A stretch of 64,000 bases of DNA from Pseudomonas putida (GTDB lineage: Bacteria > Pseudomonadota > Gammaproteobacteria > Pseudomonadales > Pseudomonadaceae), in contig NZ_JANHLD010000001.1 in NCBI RefSeq assembly GCF_028682455.1, forward strand, positions 124,001 through 188,000. The letters run 5' to 3'. Shown here piece by piece: positions 18,941-27,534 of this stretch. The position numbers were made by a program, and so were the translations under genes. Positions within the stretch are counted from its first letter, which is position 1; each line of letters starts with the position of its first letter. Below the pieces are notes generated by a model. That model saw only the letters and a list, made by a program, of their open reading frames with translations. It was not told where the DNA came from and did no database searches.

Positions 18941-19732
18941 TCAGCGGTGCGTCGCAATCCAGATCAGCAGCCCGGCCTGGAACACAGCGAACGCCACCAG
19001 GCAAGTAATGGTAAATCGCAGGCCGCTGTCTTCACGACGGTACTTGTTTACCCGCTCATCGCGTTCGCGCAATTGCGCTTCTTTTTCCTGCAGGGTCTGC
19101 TCGGCCTGCTGAAGCATCTGCGCGGCCTCGAGTATCTCCACCCGCTGCACCTTTTCGGTGTTCCAGCCGCCCTTGAGTTCACCGACCTGCAGTTCGACGT
19201 AGCGCCCCTTCAGGTGCTGGGCGTCGGCATATTCCACTTCCAGGCCATGGCTGTCGAGCACGTGATCGCGGCGCAGGCGAGTGTCTTCGTTCAGCGCATC
19301 CTTGTTCGCCAGCGCGCCGCCTTCGACCCGGTAGTGCGACCACTTGCGTTGGGCCCAGCTCACCGCGTGGGCCAGTAGAAAACGACCCAGGCCACGGTTG
19401 AGCGGTTCGATCTGCAGGCCGCTGTCAGGGCCAATGCGCACGCTCTTTTCCTGGTGGTCGACCCAGATGTCCAGGTGGTTCTGCTCCTTGCGCACTTTTT
19501 GCCCGGGCAACTGGATTGCCATGCGCAACAGGCTGATGTCCTTGTTGTGCCGCTCGGCATACCCGTACTGCACGAAGCGCAGCGGCCGGGCGCCGCTGTT
19601 GCGGTCGGTCGGCAGGGGTGCCAGGCGCAGCATCTGGAAATGCTCCGGGGTAACTTCTGCCCAAGGCAGTGGGGCGGGTTCCGGCGCGTCCTCTTGGGTG
19701 TCGGGGGCGTCCTGGTGGGCGGCTTCAGTCAT
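18941..19732 (-). CDS. Coiled-coil, C-terminally membrane-anchored protein, unknown
   Basis: 263 aa. An acidic Pro/Glu-rich N terminus (residues 1-25) is followed by a soluble domain of about 150 residues containing RFVQYGYAERHNKDISLLRM and ISWAQRKWSHYRVEGG-like segments. A heptad-rich helix at about 200-235 (AAQMLQQAEQTLQEKEAQLR) comes next, and a single hydrophobic helix lies at 243-261 right before the C terminus. This is the layout of a tail-anchored inner-membrane protein with a cytoplasmic body. I do not recognise the family. Start ATG 19732. Convergent with prmB across REP 2. Confidence 0.6.
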   Translation of the reverse strand: MTEAAHQDAPDTQEDAPEPAPLPWAEVTPEHFQMLRLAPLPTDRNSGARPLRFVQYGYAERHNKDISLLRMAIQLPGQKVRKEQNHLDIWVDHQEKSVRIGPDSGLQIEPLNRGLGRFLLAHAVSWAQRKWSHYRVEGGALANKDALNEDTRLRRDHVLDSHGLEVEYADAQHLKGRYVELQVGELKGGWNTEKVQRVEILEAAQMLQQAEQTLQEKEAQLRERDERVNKYRREDSGLRFTITCLVAFAVFQAGLLIWIATHR

Positions 19733-19839
19733 CACGGCGATCCTCTTGTGCACAGCAGGCTGGACACAATCACGATGCCAGCATCGGCTTTATCGGCAGG
19801 ATTCTTCGGGACTGGAGGCACAATTTCGGTGAACGCCGC

Positions 19840-20802
19840 TCAGGCCGCGGGCAGCCTGTGGATAAAGTCGACGATCCGCTCTCCCAGTTCGCTGGCCTGT
19901 GGCAATTTCGGATTCAGGTAGCTGTCACGTTGCTGGCTGGCGTCTGCCGGGGCAATGCGCAGCATGTGGTTCATGCCCTGGATCAGTGCCAGTTCGGCAT
20001 CCGGCTTGGCGGCCTTGAGGCGTTCGGCATTGCTGACATCGACCTGGACATCATGGGTACCCTGGACGATCAATGCCGGGACTTCGACCTTCGCGAACGC
20101 CGCGGCAGGATCCTGGTGGAAGAGTGAGATCAAGTAAGGCTGTACCGAAGGCCGCAACAGGTTGCGCAAGGGCGGCGGGACATTGGGGGGGGTAAGGCCG
20201 GCCTTGAGTGCATCCAGTGCCTGTGCTGCGCCGGGTTTGTAACGGGCAGCCAGCCGGTCAACCAGTTGCGCGCGCATCACTTCGTCAACCGGCCGGCCGC
20301 TGCCCGCCACGCTGATCAGGGCGCTGGCACCACCGGGTTCCGCCGCCAGGCTGGCGATCAACGCACCTTCGCTGTGACCGAGCAGGATCAAGGGGCCGAA
20401 ACGAGGGTCGGCGCTGAGCTTGCGACTCCAGGCCACGGCGTCGGCCACATAGCCTTCAACCGTGAGGGTGCGCTCGTCCGGCGCCGCCGCCTGGCTGGCA
20501 GCTACGCCGCGTTTATCGTAGCGAACACTGGCGATGCGGTTGTTCGCCAGCACCAGGGCCAGTTGCCTGAGGTTGTCGGTATTGGCGCCGTCGGGGTTGT
20601 TGCCATTGCGATCGGTGGGGCCGGAGCCGGCGATGATCAACACCACCGGCGGCGGTTGTTCGGTGCGCGGCAGCAGCAAGCTGCCATACAGCGTACCGCT
20701 ACCGGTATCAAGGCTGATCGGGCGTTGCAGCACCGTGGGGGTAGCGGCCTGGACCAGACCGCCGAACAACAGAGCGACTACCGCGAGAACGCGCAACATC
20801 AT
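19840..20802 (-). CDS. Secreted alpha/beta hydrolase
   Basis: 320-aa serine hydrolase. A cleavable signal peptide spans residues 1-19 (ending VQA). The oxyanion segment LIIAGSGPTDRNGNNP is near 55-70, the nucleophile elbow GHSEGA near 142, the Asp in QGTHDVQVD near 250, and the catalytic His in GMNHML near 275. The GSGPTDRNG stretch is typical of the YqiA/BAAT-like hydrolases annotated in pseudomonads. Periplasmic location is inferred. Divergent from aroC, with 133 bases between. Confidence 0.82.
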   Translation of the reverse strand: MMLRVLAVVALLFGGLVQAATPTVLQRPISLDTGSGTLYGSLLLPRTEQPPPVVLIIAGSGPTDRNGNNPDGANTDNLRQLALVLANNRIASVRYDKRGVAASQAAAPDERTLTVEGYVADAVAWSRKLSADPRFGPLILLGHSEGALIASLAAEPGGASALISVAGSGRPVDEVMRAQLVDRLAARYKPGAAQALDALKAGLTPPNVPPPLRNLLRPSVQPYLISLFHQDPAAAFAKVEVPALIVQGTHDVQVDVSNAERLKAAKPDAELALIQGMNHMLRIAPADASQQRDSYLNPKLPQASELGERIVDFIHRLPAA

Positions 20803-20935
20803 GAGGCCACTATCGGGAAGGTGGAGTTTGGACCGGGGGCGCGGCAGAAGGTTCGCCGTCAGGGATGAACTGAATGGTTAGCCTGCGTATACTGGCGTCC
20901 TTGTTCAAATCAGGCTGATTCGCGGAGCGTCCTGC

Positions 20936-22027
20936 ATGTCCGGCAATACCTACGGCAAGCTGTTCACTGTCACCACCGCTGGCGAGAGCCATGGTCCGGC
21001 GTTGGTCGCCATAGTCGACGGCTGTCCGCCGGGCCTGGAAATCTCGCTCGCCGATCTGCAGCACGACCTCGACCGGCGCAAGCCGGGCACCAGCCGGCAC
21101 ACCACCCAGCGCCAGGAAGCCGATGAGGTCGAGATCCTGTCGGGCGTGTTCGAGGGGCGTACCACGGGTTGCTCCATCGGCCTGTTGATCCGCAACACCG
21201 ACCAGAAGTCCAAGGATTACTCGGCGATCAAGGACTTGTTCCGCCCGGCCCACGCCGACTACACCTACCACCACAAATACGGTGAGCGCGACTACCGTGG
21301 TGGCGGTCGCAGTTCGGCGCGAGAAACGGCCATGCGTGTCGCGGCCGGTGCCATCGCCAAGAAATACCTGGCGACCCAGGGCATCCAGATTCGCGGCTAC
21401 ATGAGCCAGCTCGGCCCGATCGAAATCCCGTTCAAGACCTGGGATTCGGTCGAGCAGAATGCCTTCTTCAGCCCGGACCCCGACAAGGTTCCGGAGCTGG
21501 AGGCGTACATGGACCAGCTGCGCCGTGACCAGGATTCCGTCGGTGCCAAGATCACCGTGGTAGCCGAAGGCGTCATGCCAGGCCTGGGCGAGCCGATCTT
21601 CGACCGCCTGGACGCCGAGCTCGCCCATGCCCTGATGAGCATCAACGCGGTCAAGGGCGTGGAGATCGGCGCCGGTTTCGCCAGTGTCGCCCAGCGTGGC
21701 ACCGAGCACCGTGACGAGATGACCCCTGAAGGTTTTCTCAGCAACAATGCCGGCGGCATTCTCGGCGGGATTTCATCCGGCCAGCCGATTGTCGCCCACC
21801 TGGCCTTGAAGCCGACGTCGAGCATCACCACGCCCGGCCGCTCCATCGACATCCATGGCAATCCGGTCGAGGTGATCACCAAGGGCCGTCACGACCCGTG
21901 CGTCGGTATCCGTGCCACGCCCATCGCTGAAGCGATGATGGCCATCGTGCTGGTGGATCACCTGCTGCGTCATCGCGGACAGAACGCCGACGTGAAAGTC
22001 ACCACTCCGGTGCTGGGCCAGCTGTAA
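20936..22027 (+). CDS. aroC: Chorismate synthase AroC
   Basis: Last step of the shikimate pathway: 5-enolpyruvylshikimate-3-phosphate to chorismate, using reduced FMN. 363 aa. Signatures: GESHGPALV near residue 17, [15 protein letters not shown] near 46-60, [16 protein letters not shown] near 124, and GGISSGQPI near 276 with [10 protein letters not shown] near 320. The ATG at 20936 starts MSGNTYG. The first enzyme of the pathway is also in this window (57.2 kb). An MFS gene follows 38 bases later and may share the transcript. Confidence 0.97.
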   Translation: MSGNTYGKLFTVTTAGESHGPALVAIVDGCPPGLEISLADLQHDLDRRKPGTSRHTTQRQEADEVEILSGVFEGRTTGCSIGLLIRNTDQKSKDYSAIKDLFRPAHADYTYHHKYGERDYRGGGRSSARETAMRVAAGAIAKKYLATQGIQIRGYMSQLGPIEIPFKTWDSVEQNAFFSPDPDKVPELEAYMDQLRRDQDSVGAKITVVAEGVMPGLGEPIFDRLDAELAHALMSINAVKGVEIGAGFASVAQRGTEHRDEMTPEGFLSNNAGGILGGISSGQPIVAHLALKPTSSITTPGRSIDIHGNPVEVITKGRHDPCVGIRATPIAEAMMAIVLVDHLLRHRGQNADVKVTTPVLGQL

Positions 22028-22065
22028 TGCTGGCATCTGCCAAGCGCGCTGCGGCCTGCTGAGCC

Positions 22066-23214
22066 GTGGCGCCGATTCCCTACTGGCGGTTGTCCAGTTT
22101 CTACCTGTTCTATTTCGCCTTGCTCGGTTCTACAGCGCCTTTTCTGGCGCTGTATTTCGATCACCTGGGTTTTTCCAGTGCGCGTATCGGTGAGCTGGTG
22201 GCCATTCCCATGCTGATGCGCTGCATTGCGCCAAACCTCTGGGGCTGGCTCGGCGATCGCACTGGCCAACGCCTGCTGATCGTGCGCCTGGGAGCGCTGG
22301 CGACGCTGGCGACGTTCTCGCTGATCTTCTTCGACAAGAGCTATGCCTGGCTGGCGCTGGTGATGGCGTTGCATGCCTTTTTCTGGCATGCGGTGTTGCC
22401 GCAGTTCGAAGTGATAACCCTGGCCCACCTCCAGGGCCAGACCGCGCGCTACAGCCAGGTCCGGTTGTGGGGCTCGATCGGCTTCATCCTCACCGTGGTC
22501 GGTTTGGGGCGCTTGTTCGAGGGTTTGAGCCTGGATGTCTATCCGCTGGCGCTGGTGATCATCATGGCCGGCATTGTGCTGGCCAGTCTCTGGGTGCCCA
22601 ACGCCCAGCCACCTGGCCAGAACGAGCGCAGCAGCGGGGGAGGCTTCCTCAAGCAATTGGCCAGTCCCGGTGTGGCGGCATTTTATGTGTGTGTGGCGCT
22701 GATGCAGCTCAGTCACGGCCCGTACTACACCTTCCTGACCTTGCACCTTGAACATCTGGGCTACAGTCGCGGCATCATCGGCATGCTCTGGGCGCTGGGG
22801 GTAGTGGCCGAGGTACTGATGTTCCTGGCCATGAGCTGGATCCTGGCCCGCATGTCGCTGCGCCGGGTACTGATGGCGAGCTTTGCCCTGGCCGCCCTGC
22901 GCTGGCTGCTACTGGGCAATTTTGCCGAACACCTGGGCGTGCTGCTGTTTGCCCAGGTACTTCACGCGGCCACGTTCGGCAGTTTTCATGCCGCCGCTAT
23001 CGCCTTTGTGCAGCGCAGTTTTGGCGCGCGCCAGCAGGGGCAGGGGCAGGCCTTGTATGCCGCCCTGGCCGGTACCGGTGGCGCGCTGGGTGCATTGTAT
23101 GCGGGCTACAGCTGGAACCTGCTGGGCGCGGCTACCACCTTTAGTATTGCCAGCGTCGCCGCCCTGGCGGCAGCCGTTATCATTGCGACTCGAATGAAAG
23201 AGGACAGGGCTTGA
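22066..23214 (+). CDS. MFS transporter, HcaT/phenylpropionate permease-like
   Basis: 382-aa inner-membrane transporter with twelve predicted helices. The N terminus PYWRLSSFYLFYFALLGSTA and the loop LWGWLGDRTGQR belong to the MFS_1-like group that includes HcaT (PP_1-type putative 3-phenylpropionate permeases). Start is GTG at 22066, the first usable start codon. It follows aroC by 38 bases on the same strand. Substrate unknown; the link with aroC suggests but does not show an aromatic compound. Confidence 0.83.
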   Translation: MAPIPYWRLSSFYLFYFALLGSTAPFLALYFDHLGFSSARIGELVAIPMLMRCIAPNLWGWLGDRTGQRLLIVRLGALATLATFSLIFFDKSYAWLALVMALHAFFWHAVLPQFEVITLAHLQGQTARYSQVRLWGSIGFILTVVGLGRLFEGLSLDVYPLALVIIMAGIVLASLWVPNAQPPGQNERSSGGGFLKQLASPGVAAFYVCVALMQLSHGPYYTFLTLHLEHLGYSRGIIGMLWALGVVAEVLMFLAMSWILARMSLRRVLMASFALAALRWLLLGNFAEHLGVLLFAQVLHAATFGSFHAAAIAFVQRSFGARQQGQGQALYAALAGTGGALGALYAGYSWNLLGAATTFSIASVAALAAAVIIATRMKEDRA

Positions 23215-23255
23215 GCCTTGGCCGTGACCATTGGCCGGAATAAGGAGTTGCCCTG

Positions 23256-23774
23256 ATGAGCAGCCTGACCGTGTATCACCAGTCCACCCCGGATATCCCC
23301 AACAAAGTCCTGACCCATCTGGAAGATATCGCTGCCACCTTGGCCGAGCAGGGCGTGCGCTTCGAGCGCTGGCACGCCCTGGCGCCGCTCCAGTCGGGGG
23401 CAAGCGATGAAGAGGTGATTGCGGCCTATCGGCAAGACATCGACAGCGTGATGAGCGAACGCGGGTACACCTGCGTCGATGTTATCCGCGCGACGGATAC
23501 CCGCTTGCTCGACGAGCACACGCGGGACCAAGACCTGGTGCGATTTTTCGCCGCAGGCCGTGGCCTGTTCAGCCTGCATATCGACGACTACCTCTATGCG
23601 GTGCTGTGTGAGAAAAACGACCTGATTTGTGTGCCTGCGGGCGTACGCCATTGGGTCGATATGGGGGATGACCCGCGATTTGTCGCGATTGGGCTGGGCA
23701 CCAGCCGCGAGGCTGGGGTGGTCACATCGACGGGTGAGAAGATTGCAGAACAGTTCCCGCGCCTTGACGATTGA
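23256..23774 (+). CDS. Acireductone dioxygenase-like cupin lacking metal ligands
   Basis: 172-aa cupin clearly related to acireductone dioxygenase (MtnD) of the methionine salvage pathway: MSSLTVYHQS, VRFERW, GLFSLHIDDYLYAVLCEKNDLI and VPAGVRHW are near-identical to MtnD. However, the canonical metal motif HxHxxxE reads H88-T-R90-D-Q-D-L94. The second His and the Glu are lost, while His88 and His132 remain. It is also about nine residues shorter before the motif. No mtnB or mtnC is adjacent. It is therefore likely a paralogue without standard Fe/Ni dioxygenase activity, not the pathway enzyme. AGGAG precedes ATG 23256. Confidence 0.85.
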   Translation: MSSLTVYHQSTPDIPNKVLTHLEDIAATLAEQGVRFERWHALAPLQSGASDEEVIAAYRQDIDSVMSERGYTCVDVIRATDTRLLDEHTRDQDLVRFFAAGRGLFSLHIDDYLYAVLCEKNDLICVPAGVRHWVDMGDDPRFVAIGLGTSREAGVVTSTGEKIAEQFPRLDD

Positions 23775-23779
23775 GCGTT

Positions 23780-23834
23780 CGCGGGGCAAGCCCGCTCCTG
23801 CACATCGTGTAGGAGCGGGCTTGCCCCGCGATGC
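23780..23834. repeat. REP palindrome pair 3
   Basis: Arms CGCGGGGCAAGCCCGCTCCT and AGGAGCGGGCTTGCCCCGCG separated by about 11 bases, starting six bases after the acireductone-dioxygenase-like gene and ending before the convergent small gene. Confidence 0.9.
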
Positions 23835-23840
23835 ATTCAT

Positions 23841-24113
23841 TCACCGATAAGTCGGCAACGCAAACCGCTGCTGGCTCTGCAGCATGGAAATCACCGGCAA
23901 CTCACTGGCCTGCTCGGCCAGGTCGCGGCGAATCGCACTGATCGCCCAGGACAATTGCTCTGCGCAGTGCAACTGGCCGTAGGAGAGCGAGCGCTTGATT
24001 TGCTTGCCATCGGCTGCACGCAATGTCAGCAGAATGCCGCCATCGGGGCGCGCCTGGGTGGAGACGTCGTAGGCGGAGAATACCGAGGCGAATTTTTCCT
24101 GGATGAGGTCCAT
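23841..24113 (-). CDS. Small conserved protein (DUF3509-like)
   Basis: 90 aa. Starts MDLIQEKFASVFSAYDVSTQ at ATG 24113 behind AGGAG (minus strand); open frame upstream is AT-rich and unlike a gene. It contains DGGILLTLRAADGKQIKRSL and a helical C half with AIRRDLAEQ. It resembles, from memory, the DUF3509 family found almost only in pseudomonads; that assignment is tentative. No signal peptide or membrane segment. Function unknown. Confidence 0.7.
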   Translation of the reverse strand: MDLIQEKFASVFSAYDVSTQARPDGGILLTLRAADGKQIKRSLSYGQLHCAEQLSWAISAIRRDLAEQASELPVISMLQSQQRFALPTYR

Positions 24114-24223
24114 ATCAGCTCCTGACTGTAGATGGCAGACATGGAGTGATGAGTGCAGCGACTGTGCCAGATTTGCAGTTATCAAAAAATCCTTTAAAAA
24201 CAACTAGTTAAAATAATTCTTGG

Positions 24224-24277
24224 TGCACCGTGCCGTGCATTCTGCAGGGTCGTGCAGTTTGCACAGTGCATTTTGCA
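24224..24277. repeat. Cluster of seven TGCA tetramers with a seven-base period
   Basis: TGCA occurs at 24224, 24236, 24243, 24253, 24260, 24267 and 24274. The last four form tandem heptamers TGCANNN. The cluster lies in the 274-base gap between the divergent DUF3509-like gene and the ankyrin gene, 111 bases upstream of the ankyrin start. It could be a multi-site operator; this is inference. Confidence 0.4.
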
Positions 24278-24387
24278 TGATGCCCTGGCCAATAGATTTA
24301 CGCTGTCGGGGCAATGACTTATCTGACATTGACCTGGGGCCGCCTGTGACAAAGACTTGGGCTTTACCGGCTACCAGGAGGTTCCCC

Positions 24388-24912
24388 ATGTCCGACCCAC
24401 GTACACCCGTGCAGATGAATGATGACGAAGCTGTGGAATTTGCCGAGCAGGTATTCGATCGTGCCCGGCAGGGTGACGCCACCATGCTCGACCGCCTGCT
24501 GGAAAAAGACCTGCCGGTGAACCTGCGCAATGGCAACGGCGATACCTTGCTGATGCTCGCCAGTTATCACGGCCACCTGGATGCGGTGCGGGTGCTGCTG
24601 AAGCATGGCGCCGACCCGCAGATCGCCAACGACAAAGGGCAGCTGCCTATTGCTGGCGCGGCATTCAAGGGCAATCTGGAAATGATCCAGCTGTTGCTGG
24701 AGCAGGGCGCACAGGTTGATGCAACCTCTGCTGACGGCCGTACCGCCTTGATGCTGGCCGCCATGTTCAACCGCACAAGTATCGTCGAGTACCTGCTGGG
24801 CAAAGGCGCCAACCCTGCGCACCGCGATGCCCAGGGCACCACGGCACTCGCAGCGGCCCAGACCATGGGCGCCGCCGATACCGCCGCGCAGCTGCAGGCG
24901 CTGGCCGGCTAA
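24388..24912 (+). CDS. Ankyrin-repeat protein
   Basis: 174 aa with about four ankyrin repeats over residues 35-170 (NGDTLLMLASYHGHLDAVRVLL, GQLPIAGAAFKGNLEMIQLLLE, GRTALMLAAMFNRTSIVEYLL, GTTALAAAQTMG). No signal peptide is seen in the chosen frame, so it is probably cytosolic. Start at ATG 24388 after ACCAGGAG; the longer upstream reading frame crosses the TGCA cluster and is not protein-like. Ankyrin proteins of this size (AnkB-like) have been tied to catalase activity in P. aeruginosa, but no catalase gene is adjacent here. A binding partner cannot be named. Confidence 0.88.
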   Translation: MSDPRTPVQMNDDEAVEFAEQVFDRARQGDATMLDRLLEKDLPVNLRNGNGDTLLMLASYHGHLDAVRVLLKHGADPQIANDKGQLPIAGAAFKGNLEMIQLLLEQGAQVDATSADGRTALMLAAMFNRTSIVEYLLGKGANPAHRDAQGTTALAAAQTMGAADTAAQLQALAG

Positions 24913-24970
24913 CCCCCAGGGGCCTTTTGCGGCTATCCTTGGCGACTTTTTTATCGTCGCAGGGCCCCTC

Positions 24971-25501
24971 ATGAAATCCCAACTGGTCGAACTCATCGGC
25001 AAAATCAGCGCTGGCTGCATGCGCGAAGACGATATCGAGCGTATCGCCGACGAAGCCGCCCAGGCCTACGCCGACCCCCACGCCTTCCTCGCCGCCAACC
25101 CGGATATCAACTACGACGATAGTTTTCCCTTCCCCCTGGGTGAATGGATCATCGTCGGCAGCCTGCCAGATACCGTGTTGTTCCAGGCCGACACCTACCA
25201 GGACCTGTTCGCCCAGATCGTCGACTCCTTCGACAAGAGCGTCCCGTTCAACCTCAAGCCCAAGCAACTGGCCAAGGTCGAACCGTTGACAGCACTCAAC
25301 CGCATCCAGGTGCAGATGGGCGCGATGAACAAGGAGGCGGGCGGCTATGTGCTGATGAACTTCAGCCAGTTGCTCGATGATGAGCTGCAGATGGTGATGG
25401 TCGGCAATGAAGATCTGGCGCGGGTGCTGGAGCTGTGCGCCGAGGTGGGGATTGCCGCAGCGCCTGCACTGGAGGCGCTGCGGGTGGCGGTACACGTTTA
25501 A
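24971..25501 (+). CDS. Conserved hypothetical protein, unknown
   Basis: 176-aa soluble acidic protein. It begins MKSQLVELIGKISAGCMRED; the middle contains INYDDSFPFPLGEWIIVGSLPDTVLFQADTYQDLF and the C half GYVLMNFSQLLDDELQMVM. No signal peptide, membrane helix or catalytic motif is recognised. It follows the ankyrin gene by 58 bases and overlaps the convergent ZIP transporter gene by four bases. Function unknown. Confidence 0.7.
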   Translation: MKSQLVELIGKISAGCMREDDIERIADEAAQAYADPHAFLAANPDINYDDSFPFPLGEWIIVGSLPDTVLFQADTYQDLFAQIVDSFDKSVPFNLKPKQLAKVEPLTALNRIQVQMGAMNKEAGGYVLMNFSQLLDDELQMVMVGNEDLARVLELCAEVGIAAAPALEALRVAVHV

Positions 25502-26439
25502 CCCAGCGCGGTATCGAGGAACATCATCACTGCAAAGCCGCCCATCAGGCCGAGGGTGGCTGAGGTCTGATGGCCATTGCGGTGGGTTTCCGGAATCACC
25601 TCGTGGGACACCACGAAGATCATCGCCCCGGCAGCCAGGCCCATGCTCACGGGGTAGGCAATGGCAAAGCCGGTGGAAATGCCCAGGCCAATGACCGCGC
25701 CAATGGGCTCCATGAGGCCGGAACCGATGGCTACCAGCGCCGCCTTCAGGTTCGAAAGCCCGGTGGCGCGCAGGGCCAGGGCTACGGCGAGGCCTTCGGG
25801 AATGTCCTGGATGGCGATGGCGCTGGTCAGCGGCAGGCCGACATTCAGATCCCCATTGGCAAAACTCACCCCGATGGCCATGCCTTCGGGCAAGTTGTGC
25901 AGGGTGATTGCCAGCACGAACAGCCATACCCGGTTGATCCGTTCGGCTTGCGGCCCGCAGGGGCCGGTGCTTTCGTGTTCGTGCGGGGTGAAGCGGTCCA
26001 GCCCCAGCATGAGCAGCACCCCAAGGCCCATGCCCACCACGACGGTCAGGGCCGCATAGGGGCCGTTGCCGGTGATTTCGCGCGCGGCGTCCAGGCCCGG
26101 CAAAATCAATGAGAACGAACTGGCCGCGAGCATCATGCCGGCGGCAAAGCCAAGCATCACGTCCTGGCTGCGGGCACTCACGTCACGCAGTACCACAGCC
26201 ATGATCGCGCCCAGGGCGGTAGCGGCAAACCCGGCCAATCCGCCGAGCATGGCCATGTGAAGGTTTTCCTGGTGATCACCGTGCACGGCGTTCCAGGCGC
26301 TGGCCATCAACAGGCCAAGCACCGCCAGCAGGCTCATGCCCAATCCGGCGCTCAGCCAGGGCGTGGATTGCGCCTGTTGCACCCAGGCGCTCCAGAGGGA
26401 GACTGGAGAAGGGCTGCTGGAGCTTTGGGCGGGGGGCAT
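25498..26439 (-). CDS. ZIP-family divalent metal transporter
   Basis: 313-aa inner-membrane protein with about eight helices that imports zinc or a related divalent metal. The two pore motifs HNLPEGMAIGV (helix IV) and QDIPEGLAVAL (helix V; Gln in place of the usual His) are visible near residues 180 and 209. A cytoplasmic loop carries HEHES, a weak metal-binding stretch. The N-terminal 60 residues include one extra helix. The Gln-for-His change is also common in GufA-like ZIP proteins. No Zur box recognised upstream. Confidence 0.9.
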   Translation of the reverse strand: MPPAQSSSSPSPVSLWSAWVQQAQSTPWLSAGLGMSLLAVLGLLMASAWNAVHGDHQENLHMAMLGGLAGFAATALGAIMAVVLRDVSARSQDVMLGFAAGMMLAASSFSLILPGLDAAREITGNGPYAALTVVVGMGLGVLLMLGLDRFTPHEHESTGPCGPQAERINRVWLFVLAITLHNLPEGMAIGVSFANGDLNVGLPLTSAIAIQDIPEGLAVALALRATGLSNLKAALVAIGSGLMEPIGAVIGLGISTGFAIAYPVSMGLAAGAMIFVVSHEVIPETHRNGHQTSATLGLMGGFAVMMFLDTALG

Positions 26440-26569
26440 AAAGACCTCTCTGAAACAAATCGATGGAGCGAGTGTAACCAGCGTGGCGGCGGCGCAGCCA
26501 ACGATTCGCGTCTATGAGGCTTATAGCCAGCTATCCTTCTGGGCAAACGCGAACAAAGGGAGCGACATC

Positions 26570-26761
26570 ATGGGTTCCACCTTCAACGGCCTGGTAGGCC
26601 TGATTATCCTCGCACTGGATATCTGGGCGATCATCAATGTGGTCAAAAGCAGTGCCGGCATGGGCGCCAAGATCCTCTGGATCCTGTTGATCCTGCTGCT
26701 GCCGGTGCTGGGCTTGATTATCTGGGCGATTGCCGGGCCGCGGGGGAATGTGCGGCTGTAA
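26570..26761 (+). CDS. PLDc_N-domain small membrane protein
   Basis: 63-aa protein with two hydrophobic helices (about residues 5-25 and 34-55). The spacing of Asp17-Ile-Trp and WILLILLLPVLGLIIWAIAGPRG matches the phospholipase D N-terminal transmembrane domain family found in short stand-alone proteins. The ATG at 26570 has AAAGGGAG upstream; the longer upstream frame overlaps the ZIP promoter region. Function unknown. Confidence 0.8.
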   Translation: MGSTFNGLVGLIILALDIWAIINVVKSSAGMGAKILWILLILLLPVLGLIIWAIAGPRGNVRL

Positions 26762-26767
26762 CGAATT

Positions 26768-26822
26768 TGCGGGGCAAGCCCGCTCACACAGAGCTGGTGG
26801 GAGCGAGTTTGCCCCGCGATTC
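26768..26822. repeat. REP palindrome pair 4
   Basis: Arms TGCGGGGCAAGCCCGCTCAC and GGGAGCGAGTTTGCCCCGCG lie between the convergent PLDc_N and ogt genes. Confidence 0.88.
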
Positions 26823-26829
26823 CTATCCT

Positions 26830-27303
26830 TCAAATCAACCACGCCCCTTCAAGCTCCAGCAACAATTGCTTGCGCTCCACTCCCCCGGCATACCCCGTCA
26901 ACGTTCCGTTGCTGCCGATCACCCGGTGGCACGGCACGATGATCGAAATCGGATTGGCGCCATTGGCAGTACCCACCGCGCGAACGGCCCGCGGACGGTT
27001 GATCTGCTGCGCCAGGTCGCCGTAGCTGCAGGTCGTACCATAGGGAATACGCTGCAATGCCGCCCACACCTCGCGCTGAAACGCCGTGCCCTGCGGTGCC
27101 AGCTTGAGCTGGAATTGCTCGCGCGTACCGGCAAAGTACTCATCCAACTGACGCGCCACCTCATCCAGCTGACTGCCTGCAGGCTGCCATTGGGTGGGCA
27201 GTTCCCAAGGCTGTGCAGCGTCCATGTGGACAAGGTGCAGCCCATGTTCGTCACCCGCCAGCAACAGAGGGCCGAGCGGGCTGGGCAGGTAGCGGTAATA
27301 CAT
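26830..27303 (-). CDS. ogt: Methylated-DNA--protein-cysteine methyltransferase
   Basis: 157-aa DNA repair protein that removes the methyl group from O6-methylguanine onto its own Cys. The active site PCHRVIGSNGTLTGYAGG is near residues 125-142, with the helix-turn-helix segment YGTTCSYGDLAQQI and VGTANGANPISIIVP before it. Start at ATG 27303 (MYYRYLPSPLGPLLLAGDE). Its short N domain and lack of an Ada regulatory domain fit Ogt. Convergent with the PLDc_N gene across REP 4. Confidence 0.93.
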   Translation of the reverse strand: MYYRYLPSPLGPLLLAGDEHGLHLVHMDAAQPWELPTQWQPAGSQLDEVARQLDEYFAGTREQFQLKLAPQGTAFQREVWAALQRIPYGTTCSYGDLAQQINRPRAVRAVGTANGANPISIIVPCHRVIGSNGTLTGYAGGVERKQLLLELEGAWLI

Positions 27304-27534
27304 GACAGGAGGCTCTGGTCGGTAAGTGATAGGCAAAGATACCGCACCCTGCGCAGGTCATCACCGATCATGTCGGCAACCTGGCGGACAACGAAATTTT
27401 CACATTCGATTATGGAAAATCCGCGCGCGCAATTATCCGTTCGCCGAATGGCCGTGCATTGCCCTCGGGTTTAGTGCACATTTGCCGATTCGTTTTTTCG
27501 CCTTCTTGAATCAATCCTAGGGATCTTCCAATCC

